From Hyphomicrobium sp. (GTDB taxonomy: Bacteria > Pseudomonadota > Alphaproteobacteria > Rhizobiales > Hyphomicrobiaceae), in contig JALHMJ010000001.1 of NCBI GenBank assembly GCA_022844105.1, positions 62,001-126,000 of the forward strand: a DNA stretch of 64,000 nt, written 5' to 3'. Each line of letters begins with the position of its first letter. Positions within the stretch are counted from its first letter, which is position 1. Positions 17,267 to 29,332 of the stretch are shown here, one piece after another. The notes beneath the pieces were generated by a model that had not been told where the DNA came from, did not search any database, and saw nothing but the letters and a program-made list of their open reading frames with translations. A program made the position numbers and the translations under genes.

Positions 17267-19357
17267 ATGGCCCGTCAATACGCGATCGAGGACTACCGCA
17301 ACTTCGGCATCATGGCCCACATTGATGCCGGCAAGACGACCACGACCGAGCGGATCCTCTATTATACCGGCAAGTCCTACAAGATCGGCGAAGTCCATGA
17401 CGGCGCCGCGACGATGGACTTCATGGAGCAGGAAGCAGAGCGCGGGATCACGATCACGTCCGCGGCCACAACCTGTTTTTGGCCCGGTCGCGACGGCCGC
17501 AAGCGCCGCCTGAACATCATCGATACGCCTGGCCACGTCGACTTCACCATCGAAGTCGAGCGCTCGCTGCGCGTACTTGATGGCGCGGTGTGTGTTCTCG
17601 ATAGCAATCAGGGCGTCGAACCGCAGACCGAGACCGTCTGGCGCCAGGGCGACAAGTACAATGTTCCGCGCATCATCTTCTCCAACAAGATGGACAAGAC
17701 CGGCGCGGACTTTTTCATGTGCCTTGCCGACATCAAGGACAAGCTGGGCGCCCGCGCGGTGCCGCTGCAGATTCCGATCGGCGCCGAGGCTGACTTTAAA
17801 GGCGTTGTCGATCTCATTGAGATGAAGGCCATCACCTGGGACAGCGATGGCAAAGATGCCAAGATGGTCAAGAGTGAGATCCCCGCCGATCTCTTAGACA
17901 AGGCGATTGAATTCCGCGCCGCTATGATCGAAGCCGCCGTCGAAATGGACGACTCGGTCATGGAAACCTACCTCGACGGCGTCGAGCCCGACGAAGACAC
18001 GATCCGCCGGCTCATCCGGAAGGCGACGATCACACGCACCTTCTATCCGATGATGTGCGGCTCTGCATTCAAGAACAAGGGCGTCCAGCTTCTGCTCGAC
18101 GCGGTCGTCGATTTCCTGCCGGCTCCTTCGGATCGCGAAGCATATAGCGGCATTGATCCCAAGACCGGCAACGAGTCGCCGCGCCGGCCGCTGGATGAAG
18201 ATCCCGTCGCCATGATCGCGTTCAAGATCATGAGCTTTGAGCACGTCGGGTCGATCACGTTCTGTCGCATCTACTCGGGTAAGCTCGAGCAGGGCATGGC
18301 GCTTACCAACACTTCGCGCGACAAGAAAGAGCGTGCCGGCCGCATGTATCTCATGCACGCCGCCGATCGCGAAGAAATCAAGGAAGCGTTCGCTGGCGAT
18401 ATCGTCGCTTTGCAGGGCATGAAGGATGTTCGCACGGGCGAAACGCTGTGCGATCCCGCCAAGCCAGTCATTCTCGAGAAGATGGATTTCCCCGAGCCGG
18501 TCATCAATCTCTCGATTGTGCCCAAGACCAAGGCCGATCAGGAAAAGATGGCGATCGCGCTGAACACCATGGCGATCGAGGATCCTTCGTTCCGCGTCTC
18601 CGTCGACCAGGAGTCGGGCGAGACCATTTTGAAGGGCATGGGCGAACTGCATCTGGACATCAAGGTCGACATCCTGAAGCGGACCTACGGCGTCGAGGCT
18701 GATGTTGGCCAGCCGCAGGTGGCGTACCGCGAGACTCTCGCGCGCAGCGCCGAAATTGATTACACGCACAAGAAGCAGTCGGGCGGTACGGGCCAGTTTG
18801 CACGCGTCAAGTTGCGCCTCGAGCCGAACGAAACCGGCAAGGGCAATGAGTTCGAGAGCGAGGTCGTCGGCGGCACCGTGCCGAAGGAATATATTCCCGG
18901 CGTCGAAAAGGGCGTGTCCTCGGTTTGGGGAAATGGCGTCCTGATCGGCTTCCCGATCGTCGATACCAAAGTCACTCTTTATGACGGCGCTTTTCACGAA
19001 GTGGACTCGTCTGCGATCGCATTCGAAATCGCGACCCGCGCGGCCATGAAGGAAGGTTGCGAGAAGGGCGGCATCAAGATCCTCGAGCCGATCATGGACG
19101 TGGAGGTTGTGACGCCGGCAGATTTCGTTGGTGGCATCATCGGCGATATCAACGGTCGGCGTGGCCAGATCCGCGATCAGCAGATGCGCGGCAACGCCAC
19201 TGTCATTCGCGCATTCGTGCCGCTGGCCAACATGTTTGGCTACGTCAGTCAGCTGCGCTCGATGTCGACGGGTCGCGCATCCTACACGATGCAGTTCGCC
19301 CATTATGCCGACGTGCCGCGCAACGTGGCTGAAGAAGTCAAGGCGAAGTACGCCTGA
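17267..19357 (+). CDS. fusA: Elongation factor G
   Basis: EF-G is the translocation GTPase. The 696 residues begin [20 protein letters not shown], followed by the P-loop [15 protein letters not shown]. Switch I is canonical ([15 protein letters not shown]), in contrast to the two EF-Tu copies here. DTPGHVDF and [10 protein letters not shown] are the G3 and G4 motifs. The C-terminal domains IV-V include [18 protein letters not shown] and end with the usual [15 protein letters not shown] upstream is the ribosome binding site. It follows rpsG by 33 bp. Confidence 0.97.
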   Translation: MARQYAIEDYRNFGIMAHIDAGKTTTTERILYYTGKSYKIGEVHDGAATMDFMEQEAERGITITSAATTCFWPGRDGRKRRLNIIDTPGHVDFTIEVERSLRVLDGAVCVLDSNQGVEPQTETVWRQGDKYNVPRIIFSNKMDKTGADFFMCLADIKDKLGARAVPLQIPIGAEADFKGVVDLIEMKAITWDSDGKDAKMVKSEIPADLLDKAIEFRAAMIEAAVEMDDSVMETYLDGVEPDEDTIRRLIRKATITRTFYPMMCGSAFKNKGVQLLLDAVVDFLPAPSDREAYSGIDPKTGNESPRRPLDEDPVAMIAFKIMSFEHVGSITFCRIYSGKLEQGMALTNTSRDKKERAGRMYLMHAADREEIKEAFAGDIVALQGMKDVRTGETLCDPAKPVILEKMDFPEPVINLSIVPKTKADQEKMAIALNTMAIEDPSFRVSVDQESGETILKGMGELHLDIKVDILKRTYGVEADVGQPQVAYRETLARSAEIDYTHKKQSGGTGQFARVKLRLEPNETGKGNEFESEVVGGTVPKEYIPGVEKGVSSVWGNGVLIGFPIVDTKVTLYDGAFHEVDSSAIAFEIATRAAMKEGCEKGGIKILEPIMDVEVVTPADFVGGIIGDINGRRGQIRDQQMRGNATVIRAFVPLANMFGYVSQLRSMSTGRASYTMQFAHYADVPRNVAEEVKAKYA

Positions 19358-19366
19358 ACGAACGAG

Positions 19367-19452
19367 GGGGCTGGAGAGCCCCGCTTGGCCGCCGGTGCCT
19401 GAGACCGGCGCCAGGGTTAAATGGATCTGGATCATCGGGGCGTATGAGCCCC
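19367..19452 (+). other. Three successive hairpins between fusA and tuf copy 2
   Basis: GGGGCT/AGCCCC (19367-19372, 19377-19382), GCCGGT/ACCGGC (19391-19396, 19404-19409) and GGGGC/GCCCC (19437-19441, 19448-19452) fill the 124-bp gap. None is followed by a T-run, so they are more likely to affect mRNA processing or stability than to terminate transcription. No clear promoter is visible in the gap. Confidence 0.6.
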
Positions 19453-19481
19453 AGAACGACAACTGAAGTGGAGAGCCGACG

Positions 19482-20690
<1,209 letters not shown>

Positions 20691-20770
20691 TATCGTCGAG
20701 TAATCAAGAGGGTTGGCGGTAGCGCCGTTCGAATATCTTCGGCGCTTCCTCCTATTTGTAGGTCTCAATC

Positions 20771-21079
20771 ATGAACGGCCAAAACATCCGAATCCGGCTC
20801 AAGGCGTTCGACCATCGCATACTCGATGCGTCGACGCGTGAGATCGTGAACACGGCGAAACGCACCGGTGCCGAGGTACGGGGACCCATCCCGCTGCCGA
20901 CGCGCATTGAGCGCTTTACCGTCAACCGCTCGCCGCACATCGACAAGAAGAGCCGCGAACAGTTCGAGATTCGCACTCACAAGCGGCTTCTCGACATCGT
21001 GGACCCGACCCCGCAAACGGTCGACGCGTTGATGAAACTCGATCTCGCCGCCGGCGTGGATGTCGAGATCAAGCTCTAG
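20771..21079 (+). CDS. rpsJ: 30S ribosomal protein S10
   Basis: S10 is a small-subunit head protein and also NusE, the NusG partner. The 102 residues begin [20 protein letters not shown] and include [19 protein letters not shown], with the normal length. The 80-bp gap after tuf contains a 7-bp hairpin, AGCGCCG/CGGCGCT (20721-20727, 20740-20746), followed by TCCTCCTATTT, which could be a weak attenuator separating the str and S10 units. Confidence 0.97.
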   Translation: MNGQNIRIRLKAFDHRILDASTREIVNTAKRTGAEVRGPIPLPTRIERFTVNRSPHIDKKSREQFEIRTHKRLLDIVDPTPQTVDALMKLDLAAGVDVEIKL

Positions 21080-21150
21080 AGGTTTCGGATCCTCTGACGT
21101 TCAGGCAACCGGCCGGCGTCATGATCCCAAGATAGGAAGGAATGCGCGCA

Positions 21151-21855
21151 ATGCGTTCCGGAGTGATTGCACAGAAGGTCGGCATGACCCGCATCTTTAC
21201 CGATGCCGGGGAGCATGTGCCCGTGACTGTCCTGAAGCTGGAGAAGCTGCAGGTGGTTTCGCATCGCACGGCCGAGAAAAATGGCTATACCGCGCTGCAG
21301 GTCGGCGCCGGGACTCGCAGGCCGTCGCGGCTGACCAAGTCGGAGAAGGGCACATTCGCTGTCGCCGAGGTCGAGGCGAAGCGCAAGCTTGCCGAGTTTC
21401 GAGTTTCGCCCGACAATCTCATTGAGGTCGGCGCTGAAATCACGGCTGACCACTTCGTTCCGGGGCAATTCGTCGATGTGACGGGCACCTCGAAGGGCAA
21501 GGGGTTCGCTGGTGCGATGAAGCGCTGGAACTTCGGTGGTCTGCGTGCCACGCACGGCGTATCGGTCTCGCACCGCTCGCACGGTTCGACCGGTCAGCGC
21601 CAGGATCCTGGCAAGGTCTTCAAGGGCAAGAAAATGGCTGGTCACCTCGGTGACGAGCGCATTACCACCCAGAATTTGATCGTCGCCAAGATCGATACGG
21701 ACCGCGGGCTGATCATGATCCGGGGCGCGGTTCCTGGTTCGAAGGGCGGCTGGGTCATCGTTCGCGACGCCGTTAAGAAGGCTGCACATGCCAATACGCC
21801 CAAGCCTGGTGCGTTCAAGGCTCGCGTGGCTGCCGACAAGAAGGAGCAGGCGTGA
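21151..21855 (+). CDS. rplC: 50S ribosomal protein L3
   Basis: L3 is an early-assembly protein near the peptidyl transferase centre. ATG 21151 ([16 protein letters not shown]) is preferred over ATG 21142 because AGGAAGG (21134-21140) lies 10 nt before the former and 1 nt before the latter. It has 234 residues. The conserved [20 protein letters not shown] and [20 protein letters not shown] segments are present. It overlaps rplD at TGATG. Confidence 0.95.
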   Translation: MRSGVIAQKVGMTRIFTDAGEHVPVTVLKLEKLQVVSHRTAEKNGYTALQVGAGTRRPSRLTKSEKGTFAVAEVEAKRKLAEFRVSPDNLIEVGAEITADHFVPGQFVDVTGTSKGKGFAGAMKRWNFGGLRATHGVSVSHRSHGSTGQRQDPGKVFKGKKMAGHLGDERITTQNLIVAKIDTDRGLIMIRGAVPGSKGGWVIVRDAVKKAAHANTPKPGAFKARVAADKKEQA

Positions 21856-22475
21856 TGAAAGCCTCTGTCACCACGCTGGATGCGACGACGGCCGGTGAGG
21901 TCGAACTTGCCGATGCGATCTTCGGCCTCGAGCCGCGCCCCGATCTGATCCACCGCATGGTGCGCTATCAGCTCCTGAAGCGCATGGCCGGCACGCATCA
22001 CGCCCAGGACCGTTCGGAAGTCACGGTCACGGGTAAGAAGATGTACAAACAGAAGGGCACCGGCGGCGCCCGTCACGGCGACAAGTCGGTTCCCCAGTGG
22101 CGCGGCGGTGGCAAGGCGCATGGTCCCAAGCCGCGCAGCCATGCCGTCGACATGCCAAAGAAGGTCCGCGCGCTGGCATTGCGTCATGCGCTCTCGGCGA
22201 AGGCCAAGTCTGGCGATATCGTCGTGCTGGATAAGGCCTCCTCGTCGGAGGGCAAGACGGGCGCTCTGCGCATGCAGTTCGCCAAGCTGTCGCTCGACAA
22301 CGCGCTGATCATCGATGGCGCCGAGCTCGATGTCGGCTTTGCTCGCGCGGCGCGCAACATTCCAAATATCGATCTGCTGCCGATCCAGGGCATCAACGTC
22401 TACGACATTCTGCGTCGCCGGAAGCTCGTATTGACGAAGGCCGCGGTCGAGGCTCTGGAGGCCCGTTTTAAATGA
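21855..22475 (+). CDS. rplD: 50S ribosomal protein L4
   Basis: L4 lines the exit tunnel and in E. coli represses the S10 operon. ATG 21855 shares a base with the rplC stop and lies 8 nt after AAGGAG; an in-frame GTG at 21852 is an alternative. It has 206 residues, with [20 protein letters not shown] and [16 protein letters not shown]. It overlaps rplW by 4 nt (ATGA). Confidence 0.96.
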   Translation: MKASVTTLDATTAGEVELADAIFGLEPRPDLIHRMVRYQLLKRMAGTHHAQDRSEVTVTGKKMYKQKGTGGARHGDKSVPQWRGGGKAHGPKPRSHAVDMPKKVRALALRHALSAKAKSGDIVVLDKASSSEGKTGALRMQFAKLSLDNALIIDGAELDVGFARAARNIPNIDLLPIQGINVYDILRRRKLVLTKAAVEALEARFK

Positions 22476-22768
22476 CTGTGAAGCTGAAAGCCTATGACGT
22501 GATCCTGTCTCCGGTGATCACGGAAAAATCGACGCTCGTTTCGGAAGCCAACCAGGTGATCTTCAAGGTCGCTCCGGGGGCCACCAAAACGGACATCAAG
22601 GCCGCCGTCGAAAGCCTGTTCAAGGTCAAGGTGAAGGCCGTCAATACGCTCGTCCGCAAGGGCAAGATCAAGGTGTTCAAGGGCCGCCGCGCGCTGCTCT
22701 CCGACACCAAGAAGGCAATCGTCACGTTGGAGGCCGGCCACTCCATAGATGTGACGACGGGCCTCTAA
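22472..22768 (+). CDS. rplW: 50S ribosomal protein L23
   Basis: L23 lies at the tunnel exit and docks trigger factor and SRP. The 98 residues contain [36 protein letters not shown] and the usual fold length. The start overlaps the rplD stop (ATGA), implying translational coupling. Confidence 0.96.
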   Translation: MTVKLKAYDVILSPVITEKSTLVSEANQVIFKVAPGATKTDIKAAVESLFKVKVKAVNTLVRKGKIKVFKGRRALLSDTKKAIVTLEAGHSIDVTTGL

Positions 22769-22779
22769 AGGAAAACGTC

Positions 22780-23601
22780 ATGGCATTAAAAACATACCGC
22801 CCGACGTCGCCAGGCATGCGCCACCTCGTACAGGTGGACCGCAGTCACCTGTGGAAGGGCTCACCGATCAAAATGCTCGTCGAGGGTAAGACCAAGACGG
22901 GTGGGCGTAACAGCGATGGCCGCATCACGACGCGTCACATCGGTGGCGGTCATAAGCAGCTTTATCGCCACGTCGACTTCAAACGGCGCAAATTCGATAT
23001 GCCGGCTGTGGTCGAACGGCTCGAGTACGATCCGAACCGGACAGCGTTCATCGCGCTGATCAAGTACGAGGACGGGACGCAGTCCTATATCCTCGCACCG
23101 CAGCGTCTGGGCGTCGGTGACACGGTCGTGGCCGGGGCGAAGGTGGACGTGAAGCCAGGCAATGCGATGCCGCTGTCGGCCATGCCGCTCGGCACGATCA
23201 TTCATAACGTCGAGCTGAAGCCGCTTCGCGGCGGTCAGCTGGCGCGGTCGGCGGGATCGTTCGTGCAGCTTGTCGGTCGCGATGCCGGCTGGGCCGTGCT
23301 CAAGCTCAATTCGGGCGAGACGCGCAAGGTGCGCGCCGATTGCATGGCCTCTGTCGGCGCTGTGTCGAACCCCGACCATATGAACAAGGTCACGGGCAAG
23401 GCCGGCCGCACGCGCTGGAAGGGCACCCGCCCGACGGTGCGCTCGATCACCATGAACCCGATCGACCATCCCAATGGCGGTCGCACCAACGGCGGCAAGC
23501 ACTGGGCGACACCCTGGGGCAAGCCGACGAAGGGCTACAAGACGCGTAAAAACAAGGCGACGGACAAGTACATTATCCGCAGCCGTCACAAGTCGAAGTA
23601 A
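22780..23601 (+). CDS. rplB: 50S ribosomal protein L2
   Basis: L2 is one of the most conserved large-subunit proteins and is needed for subunit association and peptidyl transfer. The 273 residues include [18 protein letters not shown] at the start, [19 protein letters not shown], and [20 protein letters not shown] near the C-terminus, where the histidine of the peptidyl transferase region lies. AAAGGA precedes the start by 7 nt. Confidence 0.97.
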   Translation: MALKTYRPTSPGMRHLVQVDRSHLWKGSPIKMLVEGKTKTGGRNSDGRITTRHIGGGHKQLYRHVDFKRRKFDMPAVVERLEYDPNRTAFIALIKYEDGTQSYILAPQRLGVGDTVVAGAKVDVKPGNAMPLSAMPLGTIIHNVELKPLRGGQLARSAGSFVQLVGRDAGWAVLKLNSGETRKVRADCMASVGAVSNPDHMNKVTGKAGRTRWKGTRPTVRSITMNPIDHPNGGRTNGGKHWATPWGKPTKGYKTRKNKATDKYIIRSRHKSK

Positions 23602-23630
23602 GGCCTGAGACAGAGCTAGGAGATAACGCA

Positions 23631-23909
23631 GTGACACGTTCTGTTTGGAAGGGCCCGTTCGTTGACGGCTACATCCTGAAGAAGGCCGAGAAGACGCGCG
23701 CGTCGGGACGTAACGAAGTGATCAAGATCTGGAGCCGCCGCTCGACGATCCTGCCGCACTTCGTCGGGCTGACCTTTGGCGTCCATAACGGCCAGAAGCA
23801 CATCCCTGTCTCCGTGTCGGAGGACATGGTCGGTCACAAGTTCGGTGAGTTTGCACCAACGCGGACCTTCCCTGGCCACGGCGGCGACAAGAAAGCGGTG
23901 AAGAAGTAA
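23631..23909 (+). CDS. rpsS: 30S ribosomal protein S19
   Basis: S19 binds 16S rRNA in the head next to S13. The 92 residues start with GTG after TAGGAG and read [20 protein letters not shown], with the conserved [20 protein letters not shown] and [16 protein letters not shown]. Its stop shares a base with the rplV start (TAATG). Confidence 0.97.
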   Translation: MTRSVWKGPFVDGYILKKAEKTRASGRNEVIKIWSRRSTILPHFVGLTFGVHNGQKHIPVSVSEDMVGHKFGEFAPTRTFPGHGGDKKAVKK

Positions 23910-24361
23910 TGGGCAAGCCGAGCCATGAGCGCAGCCTCGCGGACAACGAGGCCAAAGCGATTGCGAAGAACATTCGCATTTCGCCCCAGAAGTTGAACCT
24001 CGTCGCGGAACTGATCCGCGGCAAGAAGGTCGTCCAGGCCATGGCGGACCTGGAATTCTCGCGCAAGCGCGTCGCCCAGGATGTGCGCAAGTGCGTAATG
24101 AGCGCGATTGCGAACGCTGAGAACAATCATGGGCTCGATGTCGACGAACTCGTCGTCGCCGAAGCTTATGTGGGCAAGAACATGGTTTTGAAGCGCTTTG
24201 CGGCTCGCGGCCGTGGTCGCAGCTCCCAGATCCTGAAACCGTTTTCGCAAATCACGGTCGTCGTGCGGCAGAAGCCTGAAGAGGCCGAGCCGAAGGCAGC
24301 GGCCAAAAAGACCAAGCCGGCCGCCAAGTCAGCGGCTCAGCCCAAGAAGGGGGCCGCGTAA
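23909..24361 (+). CDS. rplV: 50S ribosomal protein L22
   Basis: L22 is a tunnel-wall protein. The 150 residues contain [20 protein letters not shown] and [20 protein letters not shown], typical of the family. The core ends near residue 126 and is followed by an Ala-Lys-rich tail of about 25 residues ([19 protein letters not shown]) that is longer than in most bacteria. The stop overlaps the rpsC start. Confidence 0.96.
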   Translation: MGKPSHERSLADNEAKAIAKNIRISPQKLNLVAELIRGKKVVQAMADLEFSRKRVAQDVRKCVMSAIANAENNHGLDVDELVVAEAYVGKNMVLKRFAARGRGRSSQILKPFSQITVVVRQKPEEAEPKAAAKKTKPAAKSAAQPKKGAA

Positions 24362-25185
24362 TGGGTCAAAAAGTCAATCCCGTCGGAATGCGCGTTGGCA
24401 TTAATCGCACGTGGGACAGCCGCTGGTTTGCGGCTCGCGGCGAGTACAGCCGGCTGCTGCACGAAGACATGGTCATGCGCGACCACATCATGCAGCACCA
24501 GCGCACGGCCGGTATTTCGAAAGTCGTCATCGAACGCCCGCATAAAAAGTGCCGCGTCACCGTGCATTCGGCGCGTCCTGGCGTGCTGATCGGCAAGAAG
24601 GGCGCCGACATCGAGAAGTTGCGCGGTGAACTCGCTCGCCTGACTTCGTCGGAAGTGCACCTCAATATCGTCGAAGTGCGCAAGCCGGAAATCGATGCGA
24701 CACTGGTCGCGGAATCGATTGCCCAGCAGCTTGAGCGTCGTGTCGCCTTTCGCCGCGCCATGAAGCGGGCGGTTCAGTCGGCCTTGCGCCTCGGCGCGGT
24801 CGGCATTCGCATCAACGTCGCCGGCCGGCTCGGCGGCGCGGAAATCGCGCGAACCGAATGGTACCGCGAGGGCCGCGTTCCGTTGCATACGCTGCGCGCC
24901 GACATCGATTTTGGTTACGGCCTAGCCAAGACCGCCTATGGCGTCATTGGCATCAAGGTCTGGATTTTCAAAGGCGAGATCATTGAGCACGATCCGATGG
25001 CGTCAGAGCGCCGTTCGCTCGAGACCCAGGATCAGGCCGGTCCACGTCCGCGCCGCGATGACGGCGAGCGTCGCGACAATCGTCGTGGCGGTCCGCGCGG
25101 TGGTCGTGGTGGCGGCGGCGGTGGTGGTGGCGGAGCGGGTGCTGGACGTCCGGCCGACACTCCCGAAACGCCGACCGAGGCTTAA
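24361..25185 (+). CDS. rpsC: 30S ribosomal protein S3 with Gly/Arg-rich tail
   Basis: S3 lines the mRNA entry channel and contributes to helicase activity. The 274 residues contain [20 protein letters not shown], the KH domain ([19 protein letters not shown]) and [20 protein letters not shown]. The tail from about residue 215 to the end is rich in Arg, Asp and Gly, with a run of about ten consecutive glycines, and makes the protein longer than E. coli S3 (233). It overlaps the end of rplV. Confidence 0.96.
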   Translation: MGQKVNPVGMRVGINRTWDSRWFAARGEYSRLLHEDMVMRDHIMQHQRTAGISKVVIERPHKKCRVTVHSARPGVLIGKKGADIEKLRGELARLTSSEVHLNIVEVRKPEIDATLVAESIAQQLERRVAFRRAMKRAVQSALRLGAVGIRINVAGRLGGAEIARTEWYREGRVPLHTLRADIDFGYGLAKTAYGVIGIKVWIFKGEIIEHDPMASERRSLETQDQAGPRPRRDDGERRDNRRGGPRGGRGGGGGGGGGAGAGRPADTPETPTEA

Positions 25186-25203
25186 GGAACTCAGGAAAAG
25201 ATC

Positions 25204-25614
25204 ATGCTGCAACCAAAGCGCACAAAGTTCCGCAAGCAATTCAAGGGCCGCATCCACGGCGCTGCGAAGAGCGGCACGACGCTGAGCTTCGGCGAGATCG
25301 GCCTCAAGGCCGTCGAACCGGAGCGTGTCACCGCACGCCAGATCGAAGCGGCGCGCCGCGCGATCGCCCGTCACACGAAGCGTCAGGGACGCATCTGGCT
25401 GCGCATCTATCCGGACGTTCCGGTGACGAAGAAGCCCGCTGAGGTCCGCATGGGCTCGGGTAAGGGCAGTGTGGAGCTTTGGGTGGCGCGCGTGAAGCCG
25501 GGCCGCATACTTTTCGAGATCGGTGGCGTCAATCCGCAAATCGCGAAGGAAGCGCTCGAACTCGGCGCCGCCAAGCTGCCGATCAAGTGCCGTATCGTGA
25601 CGCGTCTCGCCTAA
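25204..25614 (+). CDS. rplP: 50S ribosomal protein L16
   Basis: L16 organises the A-site region of 23S rRNA. The 136 residues begin [18 protein letters not shown] and contain [20 protein letters not shown] followed by [10 protein letters not shown], a conserved signature. The length is normal. It follows rpsC by 18 bp. Confidence 0.97.
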   Translation: MLQPKRTKFRKQFKGRIHGAAKSGTTLSFGEIGLKAVEPERVTARQIEAARRAIARHTKRQGRIWLRIYPDVPVTKKPAEVRMGSGKGSVELWVARVKPGRILFEIGGVNPQIAKEALELGAAKLPIKCRIVTRLA

Positions 25615-25654
25615 CCGCTGAGGCGCGCAGACAAGGAATGAGTGAGGACGAACG

Positions 25655-25864
25655 ATGAAGGCTACTGAGCTTAAGGGCATGTCCCTCGACCAGCTCGACG
25701 ACCAGCTGGTGAAGCTGAAGAAGGAGCAGTTCAACCTGCGCTTTCAACGGGCTTCCGGGCAGCTGGAGAGCACCTCGCGGATCCGCGAGGTTCGCCGCGA
25801 TATCGCGCGCGTGATGACGGTTGCCCGCACCAAGCGGGCGGGTAGTGCGCAGAAGAGCGCTTGA
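25655..25864 (+). CDS. rpmC: 50S ribosomal protein L29
   Basis: L29 is a small alpha-helical protein near the tunnel exit. The 69 residues read [20 protein letters not shown] and include [20 protein letters not shown], the family signature. GAGGA lies 7-11 nt before the ATG. The stop is 12 nt from rpsQ. Confidence 0.96.
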   Translation: MKATELKGMSLDQLDDQLVKLKKEQFNLRFQRASGQLESTSRIREVRRDIARVMTVARTKRAGSAQKSA

Positions 25865-25876
25865 GGAGATTGAGCG

Positions 25877-26110
25877 ATGCCGAAGCGCGTTCTGCAGGGT
25901 GTGGTCGTTTCCGACAAGAACGACAAAACGATCGTGGTTCAGGTGGAGCGCCGCTTCACCCATCCGCTTTTGAAGAAGACCGTGCGTCGTACGAAAAAGT
26001 ACCACGCGCACGATGAGACGAACGTTTTCAAGATTGGTGACAAGGTTTCCATTGAGGAAGCGGCGCCGATTTCGAAGAACAAGCGTTGGGTGGTTCTGGC
26101 GAAAGTCTAA
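25877..26110 (+). CDS. rpsQ: 30S ribosomal protein S17
   Basis: S17 is a primary 16S rRNA-binding protein with an OB fold. The 77 residues include [40 protein letters not shown] and [17 protein letters not shown]. The ribosome binding site GAGGAG is clear. It is followed by a 113-bp gap before rplN in which I see no gene. Confidence 0.97.
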   Translation: MPKRVLQGVVVSDKNDKTIVVQVERRFTHPLLKKTVRRTKKYHAHDETNVFKIGDKVSIEEAAPISKNKRWVVLAKV

Positions 26111-26223
26111 AAACCAGGCGCCGGGCTGCTGATTGAGGCTGACGGCGCGGGTTATCGGACGAGCCGGACGAAGATTAGAATTTGGTCCCCTGAAGGGTGA
26201 CCTGCAAGGGAAGGACGACCGCG

Positions 26224-26592
26224 ATGATCCAGATGGAGACCAATCTCGACGTCGCCGACAATTCGGGCGCTCGCCGCGTCCAGTGCATCAAAGTGCTGGG
26301 TGGTTCCAAGCGCAAGTACGCCACAATCGGCGACACGATCGTCGTGTCGGTGAAGGAGGCGATCCCGAAGGGGCGCGTGAAGAAGGGGCAGGTCATGAAG
26401 GCCGTTATCGTGCGCGTCGCAAAGGGTGTGCGCCGGCCGGACGGATCGCTGATCCGCTTCGACCGCAACGCCGCGGTGCTCGTCAATGCTCAGGGCGAAC
26501 CGGTCGGCACGCGCATCTTCGGGCCGGTGACCCGCGAGCTGCGCGCCAAGAACCACATGAAGATCGTTTCGCTCGCGCCGGAGGTTTTGTGA
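26224..26592 (+). CDS. rplN: 50S ribosomal protein L14
   Basis: L14 forms an intersubunit bridge. ATG 26224 gives 122 residues, the exact family length, starting [20 protein letters not shown]. It includes [20 protein letters not shown] and [16 protein letters not shown] upstream can bind the ribosome. It is the first gene of the spc cluster and overlaps rplX at TGATG. Confidence 0.96.
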   Translation: MIQMETNLDVADNSGARRVQCIKVLGGSKRKYATIGDTIVVSVKEAIPKGRVKKGQVMKAVIVRVAKGVRRPDGSLIRFDRNAAVLVNAQGEPVGTRIFGPVTRELRAKNHMKIVSLAPEVL

Positions 26593-26918
26593 TGTCGGCT
26601 CAGAAGATCAAGAAGGGCGATCACGTCATCGTGCTGACGGGCCGCGACAAAGGTAAGCACGGCGAGGTTATCGAGGTGCGTCCGAAGGAGAGCCGCGCGG
26701 TCGTGCGCGGCGTCAACGTCGTTCGGCGGCACCAGAAGCAGACAGCCCAGCAGGAGGGCGGCATTATTTCAAAAGAAGCCGCGATCCAGCTGTCGAACCT
26801 GGCGCTCGAAGATCCTAAAGATGGAAAGCCGACCCGCGTCGGCTTCAAGTTGCTCGACGACGGCCGCAAGGTGCGTGTTGCCAAGCGCTCTGGCGAAGTC
26901 ATTCCGGAGAAGAAGTAA
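26592..26918 (+). CDS. rplX: 50S ribosomal protein L24
   Basis: L24 is an assembly-initiating protein with an N-terminal KOW motif ([20 protein letters not shown]). It has 108 residues. It continues [20 protein letters not shown] and ends [10 protein letters not shown]. The open frame extends far upstream inside rplN, but ATG 26592 matches the family N-terminus and overlaps the rplN stop. Confidence 0.95.
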   Translation: MSAQKIKKGDHVIVLTGRDKGKHGEVIEVRPKESRAVVRGVNVVRRHQKQTAQQEGGIISKEAAIQLSNLALEDPKDGKPTRVGFKLLDDGRKVRVAKRSGEVIPEKK

Positions 26919-26921
26919 GCC

Positions 26922-27587
26922 ATGGCTGAGAACGATAAAAAGGGTGGCAAGCCGCAGGGCGGGGCTCCCGCCGGTAAGGTCAAGGCCCCCAAGAAGGCTG
27001 CAGCACCCGTGGCTGCCGCTCCGGCCAAGCCGCGTCCGGCCGATTACAAGCCACGCATGAAAGTGCACTACGAAAAGACCGTGCGCGACGAGTTGGTGGC
27101 GAAGTTTGAATACAAGAACCGAATGCAGATTCCACGCATCGAAAAGATCGTGCTGAACATGGGCGTGGGTGAAGCGACCGCCGACCGCAAAAAGGTCGAA
27201 GTCGCCGCGGCCCAGCTCGCCCTGATCGCCGGTCAGAAGCCGCAGATGACCAAAGCCAAGAAGTCGATCGCGACCTTCAAGGTGCGCGATGGGATGACGC
27301 TCGGCGCCAAAGTCACGCTGCGCGGCGATCGGATGTATGAATTCCTGGACCGGTTCGTCACGATTGCGCTGCCGCGCGTCAAAGACTTCCGCGGTCTCAA
27401 CCCGAAGAGCTTCGATGGTCGCGGAAACTATGCCTGCGGTTTGAAGGAGCACCTCGTGTTTCCGGAAATCAACTATGACGAGGTCGACAATGTCCTTGGC
27501 ATGGATGTGATCGTGGTGACGACCGCCAAGACCGATGACGAGGCCCGCGAACTCCTTCGCGGCTTCAATTTTCCCTTCCGCAGCTAG
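26922..27587 (+). CDS. rplE: 50S ribosomal protein L5 with basic N-terminal extension
   Basis: L5 binds 5S rRNA and contacts the P-site tRNA. The L5 core begins near residue 45 ([20 protein letters not shown]) and includes [20 protein letters not shown] and [20 protein letters not shown]. The first 44 residues are rich in Lys, Ala, Pro and Gly and are absent from most L5 proteins, giving 221 residues instead of about 180. The start lies 3 nt after the rplX stop, and no other ATG lies between residue 1 and the core, so the extension is probably real. Confidence 0.93.
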   Translation: MAENDKKGGKPQGGAPAGKVKAPKKAAAPVAAAPAKPRPADYKPRMKVHYEKTVRDELVAKFEYKNRMQIPRIEKIVLNMGVGEATADRKKVEVAAAQLALIAGQKPQMTKAKKSIATFKVRDGMTLGAKVTLRGDRMYEFLDRFVTIALPRVKDFRGLNPKSFDGRGNYACGLKEHLVFPEINYDEVDNVLGMDVIVVTTAKTDDEARELLRGFNFPFRS

Positions 27588-27639
27588 AGGACCTCGGGTG
27601 TCCCGTTACATGTGCCCGAAAGGCCTTTGGAGGATTTGA

Positions 27640-27945
27640 ATGGCCAAGACCAGTTCGATTGAGAAGAACAACCGCCGTCGCAAGCTTGCCGCCCAAACGG
27701 CGGGTAAGCGGAAGCGCCTGAAGGAGATCGCCAACGATCTCAAGCGGCCGGCGGAAGAGCGCTTCGCTGCGCGCCTGAAACTTGCCGAGATGCCGCGCAA
27801 TTCGAATCCGACCAGGATTCGCAATCGTTGCGAGTTGACCGGCCGCGCGCGGGGCACCTATCGCAAGTTCAAGCTGTGCCGGAACCAGCTTCGTGAACTC
27901 GCCAGCCAGGGCCGCATTCCGGGCATCGTAAAGTCGAGCTGGTAA
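27640..27945 (+). CDS. rpsN: 30S ribosomal protein S14
   Basis: S14 is a small-subunit head protein. At 101 residues it is the long zinc-free form: the CxxC pairs are absent, and it reads [20 protein letters not shown] with [20 protein letters not shown] at the end. GGAGGA is a strong ribosome binding site. Confidence 0.96.
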   Translation: MAKTSSIEKNNRRRKLAAQTAGKRKRLKEIANDLKRPAEERFAARLKLAEMPRNSNPTRIRNRCELTGRARGTYRKFKLCRNQLRELASQGRIPGIVKSSW

Positions 27946-27958
27946 GGGAACGAAGAAG

Positions 27959-28357
27959 ATGGCAATGAACGATCCCATCGGCGATATGCTGACCCGCATC
28001 CGCAATGCGCAGCTCCGCCGGCGTCCGAAAGTCTCGACTCCTGCTTCGAACATGCGCGCGCGCGTGCTCGACGTTCTGACCGAGGAAGGCTACATCCGCG
28101 GTTACGCTCGCGTCGAACAAAAAGGCATCGAGGCCGAATTCGAGATCGAGCTCAAGTACTACAACGGACAGCCGGCGATCCGCGAAATCGAGCGCGTGTC
28201 CAAGCCCGGCCGCCGGGTGTATTCGCCGGTCAAGGAATTGAAGAACGTGCGCAACGGTCTTGGCGTCGCGATCCTGTCGACACCGAAGGGTGTCATGTCG
28301 GACTCGCGGGCCCGCGAAGAGAACGTTGGCGGCGAGATCATCTGCAACATATTCTAA
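27959..28357 (+). CDS. rpsH: 30S ribosomal protein S8
   Basis: S8 is a central-domain assembly protein and in E. coli the repressor of the spc operon. The 132 residues begin [20 protein letters not shown] and contain [20 protein letters not shown] and [23 protein letters not shown] 27965 is an alternative start two codons downstream. Confidence 0.97.
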   Translation: MAMNDPIGDMLTRIRNAQLRRRPKVSTPASNMRARVLDVLTEEGYIRGYARVEQKGIEAEFEIELKYYNGQPAIREIERVSKPGRRVYSPVKELKNVRNGLGVAILSTPKGVMSDSRAREENVGGEIICNIF

Positions 28358-28399
28358 TGAAGGCGCCCGGGCAGCCGGGTGGTTCAAGGGGTCGAACCC

Positions 28400-28942
28400 A
28401 TGTCACGCATTGGTAAGAAGCCGGTCGCTCTCCCGTCCGCGGTCACGGCGACGGTCAGCGGTCAGACCGTGAAACTGAAGGGCGCCAAGGGCGAACTGTC
28501 GTTCACGTGCCCGGAGCAGATCAAGGTCGAGACGACGGCGGAGGGCATTGAGGTTACGCCGCGCGACGAGTCCAAGGCTGCCCGCTCGATGTGGGGTATG
28601 TCGCGCACAATGATCCAGAATATGATCAAGGGCGTCACGGACGGCTACTCGCATACGCTTGAAATTCACGGCGTCGGTTTCAAGGCGTCGATGAAGGGCA
28701 AGGACACCCTGACGCTCGCGGTCGGCTACAGCCATGACGTGAACATCAAGGTTCCCGCTGGCGTCGACGTGAAAGTCGGTGGGGCAAAGCAGGACCAGGT
28801 GACCGTATCGGGCATCGACAAGCAGGCCGTCGGTGAATTGGCCGCCGTCATCCGCTCCTCGCGCAAGCCGGAACCCTATCAGGGCAAGGGCGTGCGCTAT
28901 CAGGGCGAATATATCTTCCGCAAGGAAGGCAAGAAGAAGTAA
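28400..28942 (+). CDS. rplF: 50S ribosomal protein L6
   Basis: L6 lies near the sarcin-ricin loop. ATG 28400 opens [20 protein letters not shown] and gives 180 residues, near the family norm; the GTG at 28379 would add seven unconserved residues. The C-terminal signature [20 protein letters not shown] is intact. Confidence 0.95.
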   Translation: MSRIGKKPVALPSAVTATVSGQTVKLKGAKGELSFTCPEQIKVETTAEGIEVTPRDESKAARSMWGMSRTMIQNMIKGVTDGYSHTLEIHGVGFKASMKGKDTLTLAVGYSHDVNIKVPAGVDVKVGGAKQDQVTVSGIDKQAVGELAAVIRSSRKPEPYQGKGVRYQGEYIFRKEGKKK

Positions 28943-28953
28943 GGACTCGATCC

Positions 28954-29316
28954 ATGGCTACGCACGACACAATTTTCGACAAGCGCCGCTCGCGTGTGCG
29001 CCGTTCGCTCAAGGCGCACTCCGGAACCCGGCCGCGCCTCTCGGTGCATCGCTCGGGCAAGAATATCTATGCGCAGGTGATCGACGATACGGCCGGCAAG
29101 ACGATCGCCGCCGCTTCGACCCTGGAAAAGGACTTGCGCGGCTCGCTCAAAACCGGGGCCGACGTGTCGGCAGCGGCGGTCGTCGGCAAGCTCATTGCCG
29201 AGCGAGCTATCAAGGCCGGCATCGAAACGGTCGTCTTCGACCGCGGCGGTTTCCTCTATCATGGGCGCGTGAAGGCGCTCGCGGAGGCCGCGCGTGAAGG
29301 CGGCTTGAAATTCTGA
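28954..29316 (+). CDS. rplR: 50S ribosomal protein L18
   Basis: L18 binds 5S rRNA with L5. The 120 residues include [34 protein letters not shown] and [25 protein letters not shown] precedes the ATG. It follows rplF by 11 bp. Confidence 0.97.
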   Translation: MATHDTIFDKRRSRVRRSLKAHSGTRPRLSVHRSGKNIYAQVIDDTAGKTIAAASTLEKDLRGSLKTGADVSAAAVVGKLIAERAIKAGIETVVFDRGGFLYHGRVKALAEAAREGGLKF

Positions 29317-29332
29317 TGAAAAGGATTTGACC

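Noticed and set aside
26133-26591. Long upstream extension of the rplX frame
   Set aside because: It overlaps rplN on another frame; the L24 N-terminus begins at ATG 26592.
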